Origin: Caenorhabditis remanei
Taxonomy: Eukaryota > Nematoda > Chromadorea > Rhabditida > Rhabditidae
DNA: 64,000 nt
Direction: 5' to 3'
Assembly: GCF_010183535.1 (NCBI RefSeq)
Contig: NC_071330.1
Location: 1,249,217 to 1,313,216 of the forward strand
Both the position numbers and the translations under genes were made by a program. Below, one piece after another: positions 45,146 to 55,279 of the stretch (positions are counted from its first letter, which is position 1; each line of letters begins with the position of its first letter). The notes below the pieces were generated by a model. That model ran no database searches. It had not been told where the DNA came from and saw only the letters and a program-made list of their open reading frames with translations.

Positions 45146-45770
45146 TTAGTGGGCGACATAAGCAGTAATCGCATTACATACTGAAATAGTGGAAGCAGAA
45201 AAACCGCGGATAGAAGGATGGCAACAAATTAAGGGCATGGGAGATTTTGACATGATAATTAAGAAGGCGGAAATACGTGGCACTACTAATGAAGTTATAA
45301 AGAAGAAGGAGTTGGGATTTGAGACAGCGTCTAAGTTAAACAAGGTTAAGAATTTCGAGCCCGTGGGGGTAACAGGAATAGGATATGTTACAACGTTGAA
45401 TGACTTTACGAGTATAGAGGGGCAGTGGTTTTTCTAGGGTGTGAGCTAGTATGCTAGAGACGGAAGGAGAATATACTGTATAACAGTATTCCAAGATAGG
45501 GAGAACATATGTTTTGAATATAGAAATATAGAAATTGGGAGAGAGGGATTTAAAGGATTTTAAAAATTGGTTGTACCGGGAAAGGGAAAGGTTGTCAGTG
45601 CGGGTGATGTGGGCGCGGAACTTGAGATTAGAGTCAGGGAGGAGTCCGAGATCTCTAACAATGAGTGAGTCGGGAATAAGGAAGTCCCATCTCGTGAGGG
45701 ATGTATCTAGTCTCCCCCTTTTAATGTATTTCTTTTCCAATTTATATATCGCGCAGACATGGCTGACCAC
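45146..45770 (-). pseudogene. Non-LTR retrotransposon reverse-transcriptase fragment
   Basis: The minus frame 45770-45336 matches the end of LINE reverse transcriptases: DLGLLPDSNLKFRAHI, FLKSFKSLSP and YVLPILEYCYTVYSP. It breaks near 45336 and a shifted frame continues to 45146. No endonuclease or catalytic YADD region is present, so this is a 5'-truncated, frameshifted relic. It lies between the arms of the exo-1 duplication. Confidence 0.75.
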
Positions 45771-46041
45771 TAGAAATTATGCCGTTATAGCAGAATTTTC
45801 CCAGAACATTCATAACCATGAGCGAACAAGCATCTCGAAACGACTGGAGTTTTGATAAATTCGCGTGACACATCAACTCTGATGATTGTATTTGTTCAGA
45901 CCAGTAGTCGTGGTATACGTCTTTTAAAAATCTTCAGCCGTCACGAGCGATGGTGGCCCACTGTTGTATTTATTTAGGTCTTGCACAGTAGCATAACACA
46001 GTCCCTTTCTACCTGTTTCTTCATTTACGTCTTCTGCCGTC

Positions 46042-47105
46042 ATGAGAGACGGTGACCCTCCGCTTCGTCTCCTCTGTCTCCCTAATACTCCTCTTCAACG
46101 TATCGTTCGATGCATGCAACATATCGATCAGTGAGTTTTAGGTGTCAGTTGATTCAATGGACTACACGTTTTGATATTTTCAGATTCGCATTGTCTCTAG
46201 TGTCACAACAATGCAAAGATCTCGTTAAATCGATAGACCTCAAGTGTCTTGATGTTTACGTACTTGTGGACTCCGAAATTACTGTACGGACTCGAATTAC
46301 TGATGATTGTTGGATAAAATGTTCATTGAATGATGTCCAAGTTTCAATCGATAATCCTTCACCTACCGGTGTGAAATCAAATGTGTTGACGCTTCACGAT
46401 GGAAAAGGGTTTGCGCATAGTAAGCCAGAATATCTAGTAGAAGACTGGCTGAGTCATATACTCCAAATATTTCATCAAACAGAAATCAATACAATTCGTT
46501 TACTTACACCACTACGAGACGTACAGTCGTTTCGAAAAACATTCACCAGTTGCTCAACAATAGTGTTCAAAGCGAGAAGTGAGCGTGAAGCTGTAGACTT
46601 ATCGATGACTTTTTGCCCACTGAAGAAACTGGAATTTGGTGTCTGTCGTATTGCAGAACATAACGAAACCGATGAAACTTTCCCGAAAATTTTCATTCAA
46701 AATCTGGAAGAAATTGCTGTTCATTTGATGTGTGAATTGACTTTAGATGATTTGCTAATAGCGAACAGCCGGATATTTCGAATTTACTGTCAAACAATCA
46801 TTAATTTCCCAAAGATGTTGAATCGATTCATCAAACATTGGTTGGCTGGATCCAATCCAAGAACACGTTACTTTGAATTTCAGTGTACTGGTTATCTCTT
46901 TCTTAGCAACAATAACGAGGTGCTCAAAGGAATAAAACATGAAATCGTATCAAAGATGGATCCGACAGCACTTCAAGCTTTTCGGACATTTGGAGTTGCA
47001 AATGTTAAATTTCATGGCGGTTATAATATCTGCAGAAAGGATGGAACTGTTGCAACTCTCTCCTTTCCGAGGTACAGTCGTTTCGAGATGCTCGTTTGGC
47101 CATAA
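46042..47105 (+). CDS. F-box B-type protein (F-box plus FBA_2-like region)
   Basis: Exons 46042-46130 and 46184-47105 join in frame (336 aa). The F-box spans residues 12-50 (LPNTPLQRIVRCMQHIDQ|FALSLVSQQCKDLV), with the intron inside it as is common in nematode fbxb genes. The C-terminal half resembles the F-box-associated type 2 region (FPKIFIQNLEEIAVHLM, LTLDDLLIANSRIFRIYC, RFIKHWLAGSNPRTRYFEF). It is likely a substrate-recruiting subunit of an SCF ligase; nematode fbxb genes are a very large, fast-evolving family. It lies inside the exo-1 inverted duplication, beside a LINE relic and a TIR element. Confidence 0.9.
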
Positions 47106-47110
47106 TTTTC

Positions 47111-47660
47111 TAGTCTCACAGGTCCCTACGCTTCCAATACGCCAAGCAATGCCAGAAAAAGACGCGTCAATCAAGTAGCTGGCGCAAATTCGGACGATTT
47201 TTCGAAAATTTTAGCCTTTTTCGATCTTTTGTTCTGTTACATTTCACGGATTGTTTTTGTTAGAAAGACATTCCTTAGACTGAGAGACGTTCAAAAAGTG
47301 TAAAAACTTTAATTTTGGTGGAGTAAATAAAAAGATACAACAGTTTTCACAGTGAAATTCATGAAACTTCAAAAGTATAGAACTCCTCCTACGCTGAATA
47401 AAAATTCAACTTTTTGTGCTTAATAGACTCGAAAAACACTAACTTTAAAAAGTTAGGGAATTGTTTTTGGAAAAATTGTCACAGACACTTTAAATTCCCA
47501 AAAAACTGCATTTCAAGCCAAAAAATGGGGTCTAAAATTTGAATTCGCGCCGAAATTGCGAAATGCGTCAACAAAAATCGGCAAGTGCGCAAACAAAAAC
47601 ACGCGAAACGCGCAACACCGCACCTTGCTTTATCGGAAGCGTAGGGACCTGTGAGTCTTG
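47111..47660. mobile_element. TIR element with CTCACAGGTCCCTACGCTTCC ends
   Basis: AGTCTCACAGGTCCCTACGC (with TTCC) at the left and its mirror GCGTAGGGACCTGTGAGTCT at the right give ~24-bp terminal inverted repeats around 500 bp of AT-rich DNA without an ORF. It starts six bases after the F-box stop codon, so the F-box transcript must end inside it. Confidence 0.75.
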
Positions 47661-47707
47661 TCAAAAATCGGCCCGGGTTCAAAAATAAGTACTTATTTTT
47701 TGACAAA

Positions 47708-50013
47708 GTTTTTCAAAACTTTTAGAAATTTCCGTCTAAAAGTAATCAATTTATCAGTTCTTCATTGAACTCTAAGTATTTAAGAAAACTTTTAGTGTAA
47801 AACTAGACTTTCCTTTAAAAAATTCAAAAGTTTTAAAAAAATTGCAAAATTTGGTTCTAAACATGTTTTTTTGTCTCAAAACGGGCCGGTTCGAGTATAA
47901 TTTTGATTTTCTGTCTGTAATTTCTATTGTTGTATGCTTTTTCGTTATATTCATTCAATAAATCTTTTTTTAGTGATAAAAATTCTTATTTTCCGAAAAA
48001 GTTGTTAGAAAATTGCGGAAAATGACTAATTTTCAAAACTCAAAAGTTGATGCAATCGCGCCCCACTGCCAAGAATCCACGGCGCGAAGTTTGAATTTGA
48101 ATATTTTTACCATCAATTTCCTCTAATTTTACTCACTTTCTAACCGATTTTCCCTAATTTTTCATGGGAATTACTGGTCTTTTACCGTTTGTGAAGAATG
48201 CCTGTCGAAAAGTGAGTCGATTTTCACCGAAACCCCCCGAAAATACTGGAAATTTTCAGGGAAATATTCTAGAATTGCGCGGAAAATCCGTCGCCATCGA
48301 CGTGAGTTGTCTTCTACATCGTGGATTGACTGGATGTATGGATAAGATTCATATGGGTGAAGAGACGAAAAGTTATATTAATTATGTCGATAAATATGTG
48401 AAAGAGCTGTTGGCGATGGGATGCCACGTGGTTATGGTGTTCGATGGGAGACCGTTGCCGGCGAAAAAGGTTTGCGGACATTTGGACAGACAGACAGACA
48501 GAATGTTGATAAAATGGGAAGAAAACGTTCGGAAAAGAAGCCAAAAATCTGTGGAAAACCAATTTTTTTTCGAAAAAATCACATTTTTAAAGATTTATCA
48601 AATATAATTTTCTTAGCTTTACGAAGTGAAAACTCTGAATATCGGTTTAAATTACGCATTTTTGACAAAATTCAACGGTTTTCCGCGAGAAAATAACGTT
48701 TTTCAAGCGATTTTCACAGCTTTTTAATAAAATTTGACTGTTCTCACAAAAAATTGGTTGAAAACCATATTTTCGCACGAAAACATTTCTTTCTCTTTGA
48801 AGTTTGTGTTTTTCCTCAAAAATCCTAATTTCTAACGAAAAAGTTGAAACGTTTCATAGAAACTTGCGGTTTTTTAATGGAGAATTCAGATTCTCATTGA
48901 AAATTTAATATAAATTCCAAAAATCCAGAAAATTCTGTATAAACGCTAATTTTTCTTTTAGAACACAATTTATGTTTGAGAAAAAAGAAACATTAAATTC
49001 AAAGTTTCTACGCAAAAATAGAAATGCTGACACTGGAACTCATATTTTTTAGTTTTCAGAAAAATACTCAAATTTCATCAAAAACTGTAAAAATTGCTTG
49101 AACAACTGTATTTTCTTGCGGAAAAACTTCGAATTTTGTTCAAAAATTGAGGATTTTCCACGGATTTTCAGAGTTTTTACTTCAAAAAGCTCAGAAAATT
49201 ATATTTCCGTTAATCGAACCATAACTCGCTTCAAAATTGGAATTACAAGCTGAAAAATGTACTAAAATGTAGATCTAAGGTTCATTATAGTGCGGGGCCA
49301 AGTTTTTTCTTTTTTGACATTAAGCTCCGGCTCACGAGTTTTCAACCTGAATCCGTCCCAGAATAAGTCGCATTCATAGATGTCCCCGAAATCTGCATTT
49401 TCGTATGTTTACCAACTTAGAATCTCGAGTTTGAAGCGATTTATACGTGTTTCGGACATCTGGACACCTGGAACCACATCCGGAAACCAAAACTTGTTTC
49501 ATTTTCCAGGGCACAAACGACGATCGTCGTGAGCAACGAGAGAAACGAAAAGAGCAAGCGGAGATGCTTCTAGCAAAAGGAAAAGAGCGTGAAGCACGTG
49601 ATACATATCGTCTCGCGACGAGTATTTCCACTGAAATCGTCCAGAAAACTATCGAATTCTTCCGAAAACTCCCGAATGTCGATATCGTCGTCGCACCGTA
49701 TGAAGCGGATGCTCAGTTGGCGTATTTGATGGAATCGAAACTAGTGGACGCTGTAATTACAGAAGATTCGGATCTAATTGTATTCGGTTGTGAGATGATT
49801 TACTTCAAATGGCAATCGGCAACGGGAGAGTGTAGTGTTTATCAAAAGTGCAATTTGAAGAAGTGCTGCACCGGAGAGTTGGGAGGAGACAAATTCGATT
49901 TTTCGAAATTTCGAAGGATTTGTATTCTGTCTGGATGTGATTATTTGCAGGTACATAGCTTGTTCTTTATGATTTCGGTGTTTGTTTGGAAAACCAATTT
50001 AACGGAAAATTTT
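47708..50013. repeat. Right arm of the exo-1 inverted duplication
   Basis: Reverse-complement counterpart of 41305-45113. Intron 2 here (48470-49509) lacks the 1130-bp palindrome and the 42056 MITE in the same form, but carries a diverged MITE remnant at 49200-49450. Confidence 0.9.
48164..49950 (+). CDS. Truncated exo-1 duplicate (nuclease domain only)
   Basis: Exons 48164-48211, 48260-48469 and 49510-49950 correspond base-for-base in length to exons 1-3 of exo-1 and encode residues 1-233. All seven metal-binding acids are kept. The one visible residue change is Phe206 to Cys. The next exon (helix-two-turn-helix GLPGVGL) and the whole C-terminal tail are absent. Reading through the old donor adds about 25 residues to a stop at 50028. 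About 460 bp of upstream flank was copied too, so the promoter may be included. There is no stop or frameshift in the copied exons, so it is either very young or still translated. Whether it is expressed is unknown. Confidence 0.8.
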
Positions 50014-51461
50014 TACAAAGGAGTGTGAGATCGTATTAAAAAATTACGGGTCATTCATGTGTAGTCAACCGGGTTGCATTTTTGCCGGCCTTGGCACCAT
50101 TTCGATCCGCCACCCTTTCGGAGCAGGTCAGAGACTGAACTCGCCGACATCTCCAGTTTGATATATTTTTAGCACGCCAATTCCGTAAATTGTAGTTGTT
50201 TCATTGTAAATAGTTCTTAAATAGAGTTGAGGATTTACGGGAGAATCCTGCTACAAAATTCTGTTTTTTTTTTGAAATAGAATCGAACGTTTCTCCAATG
50301 TGTTATGGTTTCGTGACGTCCCACAAACAACGTTTGTTTTAATCTTGAGAAAATACCAGTTCCATCAAAACGATAATGTTCCTGAAGTGAAAATCAATTG
50401 GATTCTAACAGCTGACGAAGCGGCGTGCATTGTTTTCAGGCCATCCGGAAAACAACTCAGAAGTATAATACTGACTTTCAGAATCACAGAAAGAAATTGT
50501 AACCAAATAAACAACAATTTTTTTCGAGATTTTCCTGATTTTTCGATCATACCGTACTTTGCATCTAAGATTTGAAGTGGAGAACTCATAATTTAGAATA
50601 TTAAATTTGGATGATAGAATCTGAACAATACGAAATTCACAGGAGTCACTACAGAATCCGAAACCAGAGACCTGAGTTCTCCTGGGAGAGAATCTGAAGA
50701 CCAGAATCTAAAACCAAAAGTTGAACTTCAGAATTGCTGAATTCGTGGCCTATATGTGGGGTCTAGAACACTGGAATCACGATTTCATAATCATAAACCC
50801 AGAAATTTGAGTTCGCGAATCCACTGTTCAGGAATCAAACGCAAGAACTTAAAATTCAGAATCCTGAACTCATATTCAAAGTTAAGCAGACTAAATTCCG
50901 AGATTCAAAAAAAAAGAAAGTATTAGAACTTTCAGTTCTAAATCCGGGAACTGGTACTATGAAATTAGGGCACATGTTTCAGAAATGAATCTTGTGCTCG
51001 ATATTTTATATCCAGAATTCATAATGTTGATCTCCATAATTGAGATCTATCGTCCAGGATCCGTAAATTTATATCATATCTAGCTCTAAACAAGGTGTCC
51101 TGATCGCAGCAGAACATGTTTATCTACGTTGAATACGCTCATAAACTTCTCCTATTGCCGATAGATTTGCAGTTCCTTGGAACCGGAAGTAGGAAGTGAA
51201 ATTTGATGATCGGAAATAGGATGCCAGAAATAGAACTTTTAATCCGAAAGGCGGAAAACGGAGTTTCTCCCAATATATCCCTGGCATCTCATTAGGGAAT
51301 GGTCTAAACTGACTATCGAGTTCAACAACAAGTCCCAGCAGAATCGAGAGACAATCGAAATCTGATGGGGAATCAGTTTTCAAAAATTTCTGGTGGCCTC
51401 CAGATATTTTAGAATCCAAATTTAATACATGTGATTTACTCGATTTTCCACCCTAACTTAC
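50014..51461. other. Spacer right of the exo-1 duplicate
   Basis: AT-rich DNA with a degenerate GATTCTGAATTC-like tract (50590-51060) and a decayed GGAAGTAGGAAGT minisatellite (51180-51260). Minus-strand open stretch 51420-51280 (TDSPSDFDCLSILLGLVVEL) may be a second exon of the Skp1-like relic at 51462-51591. Confidence 0.45.
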
Positions 51462-51591
51462 CGATCCAGAGTATATGGATTCTGAAAGCCACTCAACAAT
51501 TTTTGAAAACTGATTTCTAATCATAATTCGATCGCGGCTCATGCGTAGCAGCTCCTCGGAACAACCCAAGAATACGACAGCATTGGACTCA
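51462..51591 (-). pseudogene. Skp1-like N-terminal exon (relic or partial gene)
   Basis: A minus-strand exon bounded by a TTTTAG acceptor and a GTAAGT donor encodes 43 residues. ESNAVVFLGCSEELLRMSRD aligns with the start of the intact Skp1-like protein at 28732 (EVAVLFKDSENPSIIKDRE), and RIMIRNQFSKIVEWL aligns with the following helix. No start codon exon is seen and the C-terminal Skp1 helices are missing, so it is probably a remnant. Confidence 0.4.
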
Positions 51592-51689
51592 CTAAAACAT
51601 CACAACTATTTATCAATGGAACGGACAAATTGAGCATAATAAACGGCATTTGATATATATCAGAATTGGTCTTCAGAGATTGTAGAAAC

Positions 51690-52907
51690 CTAGTCGATCG
51701 GCATCTCGTTCAACTTCTTTCCAATGACGAACTCGATGCATCTCATGAATCCCTCGCACTCCATGTAACTGGCCAACTCGAGAATCGGCTTCAACTCATC
51801 CACACTCTTCGCGTTGGCCTCCGGATAGTCTTCTGGCTTCTTTTCAAAATCCATTTCAGCTGGTGGCGTGTACTTGAGCAGATTGTCAAACACGAACTCT
51901 CCGGCCGCCTTTGGGAATGGAATATCGAGTGGAGTATTGATTTTGATGTCAGTCGTCGTCCAATCCGGATTCTTTCCCGCGATGGCTTTCATGAGAACTG
52001 GACTCTTTTCGATGATTTCACGCTCCTTGATGATGGATGGATTCTCAGAATCCTTGAAGAGAACCGCCACTTCACAAATCAAATCCTTCACAAGAACTTT
52101 GACCATTCTCAAATTCAGGAGCACGCTTCGGAACACTTCACATTTCATATACTTTGCAAGTTCCAGAACTTGATCCAGAAAGTCTGTTTCAACTCCTCGA
52201 ATCTCTGGATATTCTGACAGGACGATTGCTCGGAACTCGAGTGGTACGATGTATTTTGGGAGGTATTCAAACAGAAAACGGCCTGTTACTTCCGGAAATG
52301 GAATCTCCACTGGTGGCTGATTGAGAACAGTATCGGTCTTTTCCCAGTCGATATTCTGAAAAAAGATGGATTAGTTTTATGATAGCGCGTAACTGCGTAA
52401 TCTTTTTGTCTCTATCAAAGAGCGTATCTTTATAGAGCTACATCCGTTTGTTTCAAACCTCCGTGGGTAATGTCTACTAAAGCATAGAATCTTGATGCCG
52501 TTCGATACAAAAAGGCACAAAGATCAAGGCTGGCTTATATCCTATGATCCTTGTGAGTGTACATTGTACGGTGCATTATGAGCGAAATCACCTTGCATGA
52601 AAGTTGTACCCGGCAGGAATCGGAATACACTTCTCAGAATTGCTACTGTCGAAATCATCAAACTTAGAATGTTCCTATAACCGTAACCAAAACCCACAGA
52701 GATTCCTGAACCGACCAATGCCAATGCGCTTTATAGAATTATCGCTTCTCAATAGAGCGCATTTGCTTCCCCCAGTAAAATAAAATCACTTACATGCTCG
52801 TTTAACTTTTGCAGAACTGTTGGAAGCTTCTTGATAATCATTTTATCACGCAGAATATAAATTGTTCTTGAATTTTTGAAGTGAATCCAGACGTTGACAG
52901 AAGACAT
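51690..52907 (-). CDS. Two-module chimeric Skp1-like protein
   Basis: Exons 52794-52907 and 51690-52355 join in frame (259 aa). Module 1 (MSSVNVWIHFKNSRTIYILRD..IPFPEVTGRFLFEYLPKYI..VLELAKYMKCEVFRSVLL) is diverged. At residue ~131 it runs straight into module 2 (ICEVAVLFKDSENPS...ECEGFMRCIEFVIGKKLNEM), which is almost identical in DNA to the intact gene at 28232-28732. Module 2 stops at MPID, about 34 residues before the intact gene ends, losing the final Skp1 helices and GW tail. The layout suggests that a copy of the 28-kb gene landed in frame inside an older Skp1-like gene. Whether it still binds F-box proteins is unclear. Confidence 0.75.
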
Positions 52908-53944
52908 TATAAGTAATTAGTTAGGAATAGATTATAGATAGCAGAAATCACGGTGGCAAAGTGAGGAATGACGGCAATTCGAACGATTTGTTGCTGTGGT
53001 TTTGACGTTGATTTGAGAAAGATTTGGCGGGTAGATCAAACAGAAAATTCTGAGAACAGTTTTTGATCTACCATCTACAGCCTTACAGTAATACTGCCAA
53101 GTGCGCTCTACTGCTCTTTATGTTTCGAATGTTGGAAACAGTCACTGTTTGACGCCAGCAGACTGAAAAACGCGCCAAACAGCACCCCAGCGATCACATC
53201 AAAAATATGTTTGATCTGATTGTGAAGTCATATTAAGTTACAGTATGACTAAGAAGAACGCTTTACTGCAACTGCGGTACTTCTAATATGATAAAGTAAT
53301 CAGGCTCCGCCCTCTAGTTGTTGCAAATGCGCCCCAACCAGATTCTGGAATTAAAGCCTTCAGTAATACCAGAAAGTCCGCTCTGTCGCAATTTTAGTAT
53401 TTACGGGAATCCGCTGAAAATTCGCTACAATTTACTTTGATACAGATCGCTCCTTTCGAAAAGCCGGAGTTTATGAAACTTGACGTCAACAGTGTGAAGA
53501 ACGCAACCAAGGCCACCACCCATAATGTCCCCCCTATCGGAAACTAGAAAATTCATGTTTTCCTATTCCGAAAAATGAAATATCATCTACCATCCATAAT
53601 GCTCGATCTACTATACTCCTCACGAGTTGAGCTCGAGGCTTAATTTAATCACAATCCATCGCACGACTTGGCAGGTTGACGATATCATATCACACAGTAG
53701 GTACAATAACTTTTGGGATCCTGTGTGATCTATCTGGTCTGCCAAGAATAGTACAGAAACTTGGAAAATTTGTACCACCGTGCTTTTCCAAACCCCTCGA
53801 CACTTTCGGCGGTGTTGTTTATATTCCTAATTTGATCTTTTTGGTTATGCAATAACCCACAAGCAAGATTTATCTGCTTCTGTTTGCAGTGATGGGGTCT
53901 GAAACAGTATGTTCTTTAATATTATCACCGGAGATGTCATCAAA
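52908..53944. other. Spacer between Skp1-like genes
   Basis: Mixed-composition DNA with GCGCTCTA-type and CGCGCCAAACAGCACCCCAG motifs (53100-53190). A TTTGATACAG acceptor-like site is followed by 33 open codons (53446-53548) whose product I do not recognise. No supported gene. Confidence 0.4.
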
Positions 53945-54100
53945 CCAACGGGACTCTGATCAAAACTCGGTTCTTGTGAAGACATCTCCCCAATTGACAA
54001 AACCTCGACCTTTTTCGCAGTGACGAATCCGATGCAGTTCCTGAAGTCGGTGCACTCGTCGAGATTCTTGGCTTTGGCCTCCGTAAAGCCCTCCTGGCTT
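53945..54100 (-). pseudogene. Skp1-like relic
   Basis: On the minus strand, EGFTEAKAKNLDE followed by NCIGFVTAKKVEVLSIGEMS matches the intact Skp1-like protein (EDYPEANAKSVDE and RCIGFVIGKKLSEMP), with about 15 residues between the two blocks deleted. The flanks have no frame or splice signals, so this is a dead fragment of the family. Confidence 0.6.
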
Positions 54101-55279
54101 CGCTTCAGGCTTGTTCGGAAAAAACTTTTCCTTTTCGGAAAATCGGATATCCGAACTTTTTTCCGAATTTATTTTCCGGAAAAACCGGAAAATTCGGAAA
54201 ATTTCGGAAAATGACAAAAACGACTTATTCGGGCCTGAAATCAAGGAATATAATTGAAATATCAATGAAATTATCGAGATTAAGTAATAAATACAACATA
54301 TTAATTGTCAGGCCCGCTATTCTGATGGTCAAACCCATCAACCGAATGTTTTTTTTTCAGTACCTCAAAAAATCAAATTTTCCGACTATTTTAAATAGTC
54401 GGAAAAATCGGAAATTCCGATTTCCGGTTTTGAACAAGCCTGCTTCGTTTCCCACGAGTCCTCAACTGGCGGCACCCAATTTTTTCGAATATTTTCGAAT
54501 ATAAACTCTCCCCCCCCCCCCCTTTCTTTGAGAATGGCACCACAATAGGGTGGCCGAGAATTGTGTCGGTGGAATTATTTATAAGAGAGGAAATGTGACT
54601 GGAAACAGAAAAGAATCCAGCTAAAAAATTTGAAATAAATTTTGAACGAAAATATAAATTTTTGAATTTTTTTCCCAAAAATGTCGAATTTTTGATTATA
54701 CTTCAGAATTCAATCAAAAGTTCGTTATGCATCAAAAATTGAATCTTTAAATGTAAAATTTCAAAAAATTCAAAACATTTGATCAAACATTAGGTACCTT
54801 TACTTGAAGCGGGGTCTTGAAAATTTTCGAACGGGCCGGGCCGAAAATTTGCAAGTATGGGAATATTGACATCAGAAAATAGATTCTAGAATTCAAATCT
54901 GCAATTTGGATTCTAAAACTCTGTATTCAGATTTTCGGATACCAAGAATATAGTATTCTAAACCTAGAATTCAAAAACCTAAGTCAGAATATCCTAATCT
55001 GAGATTCACATGTACAACCCAGAGTTCGGAGTGTAAAACTCGGAAATGTCATAAATCCAGCATCAGGAATATGGAGATTAGAATACGGCTATTCAGACCT
55101 AAATGTATCTGAAAGAAGCTCCGCTATCTACTGTCAAAACCCAGAATCTGAAAATATTCTATTTATAAGAGTTTAGAACTGTATGTTCATAATTCGAAAT
55201 CCACAATTGATCATTTAGATTTTAGATTTCTACATTCTGAATCCTTCTCCTATCATCTTAATCCAAAATCCTTTTCCAG
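54101..55279. other. Spacer before kelch exons
   Basis: AT-rich DNA with TTCCGAAAATTCCG-like inverted words (54115-54220, 54380-54425), a run of about 12 C (54510) and a degenerate GATTCTGAATT tract (54870-55260). No upstream kelch or BTB exon was found here on the plus strand. Confidence 0.5.

Noticed and set aside
45189..45437. Plus-strand 82-codon frame over the LINE relic
   Set aside because: Antisense shadow of the reverse-transcriptase remnant.
53446..53548. 33-codon exon-like stretch after TTTGATACAG
   Set aside because: Product unrecognised, no partner exons on either side, and length easily expected by chance.
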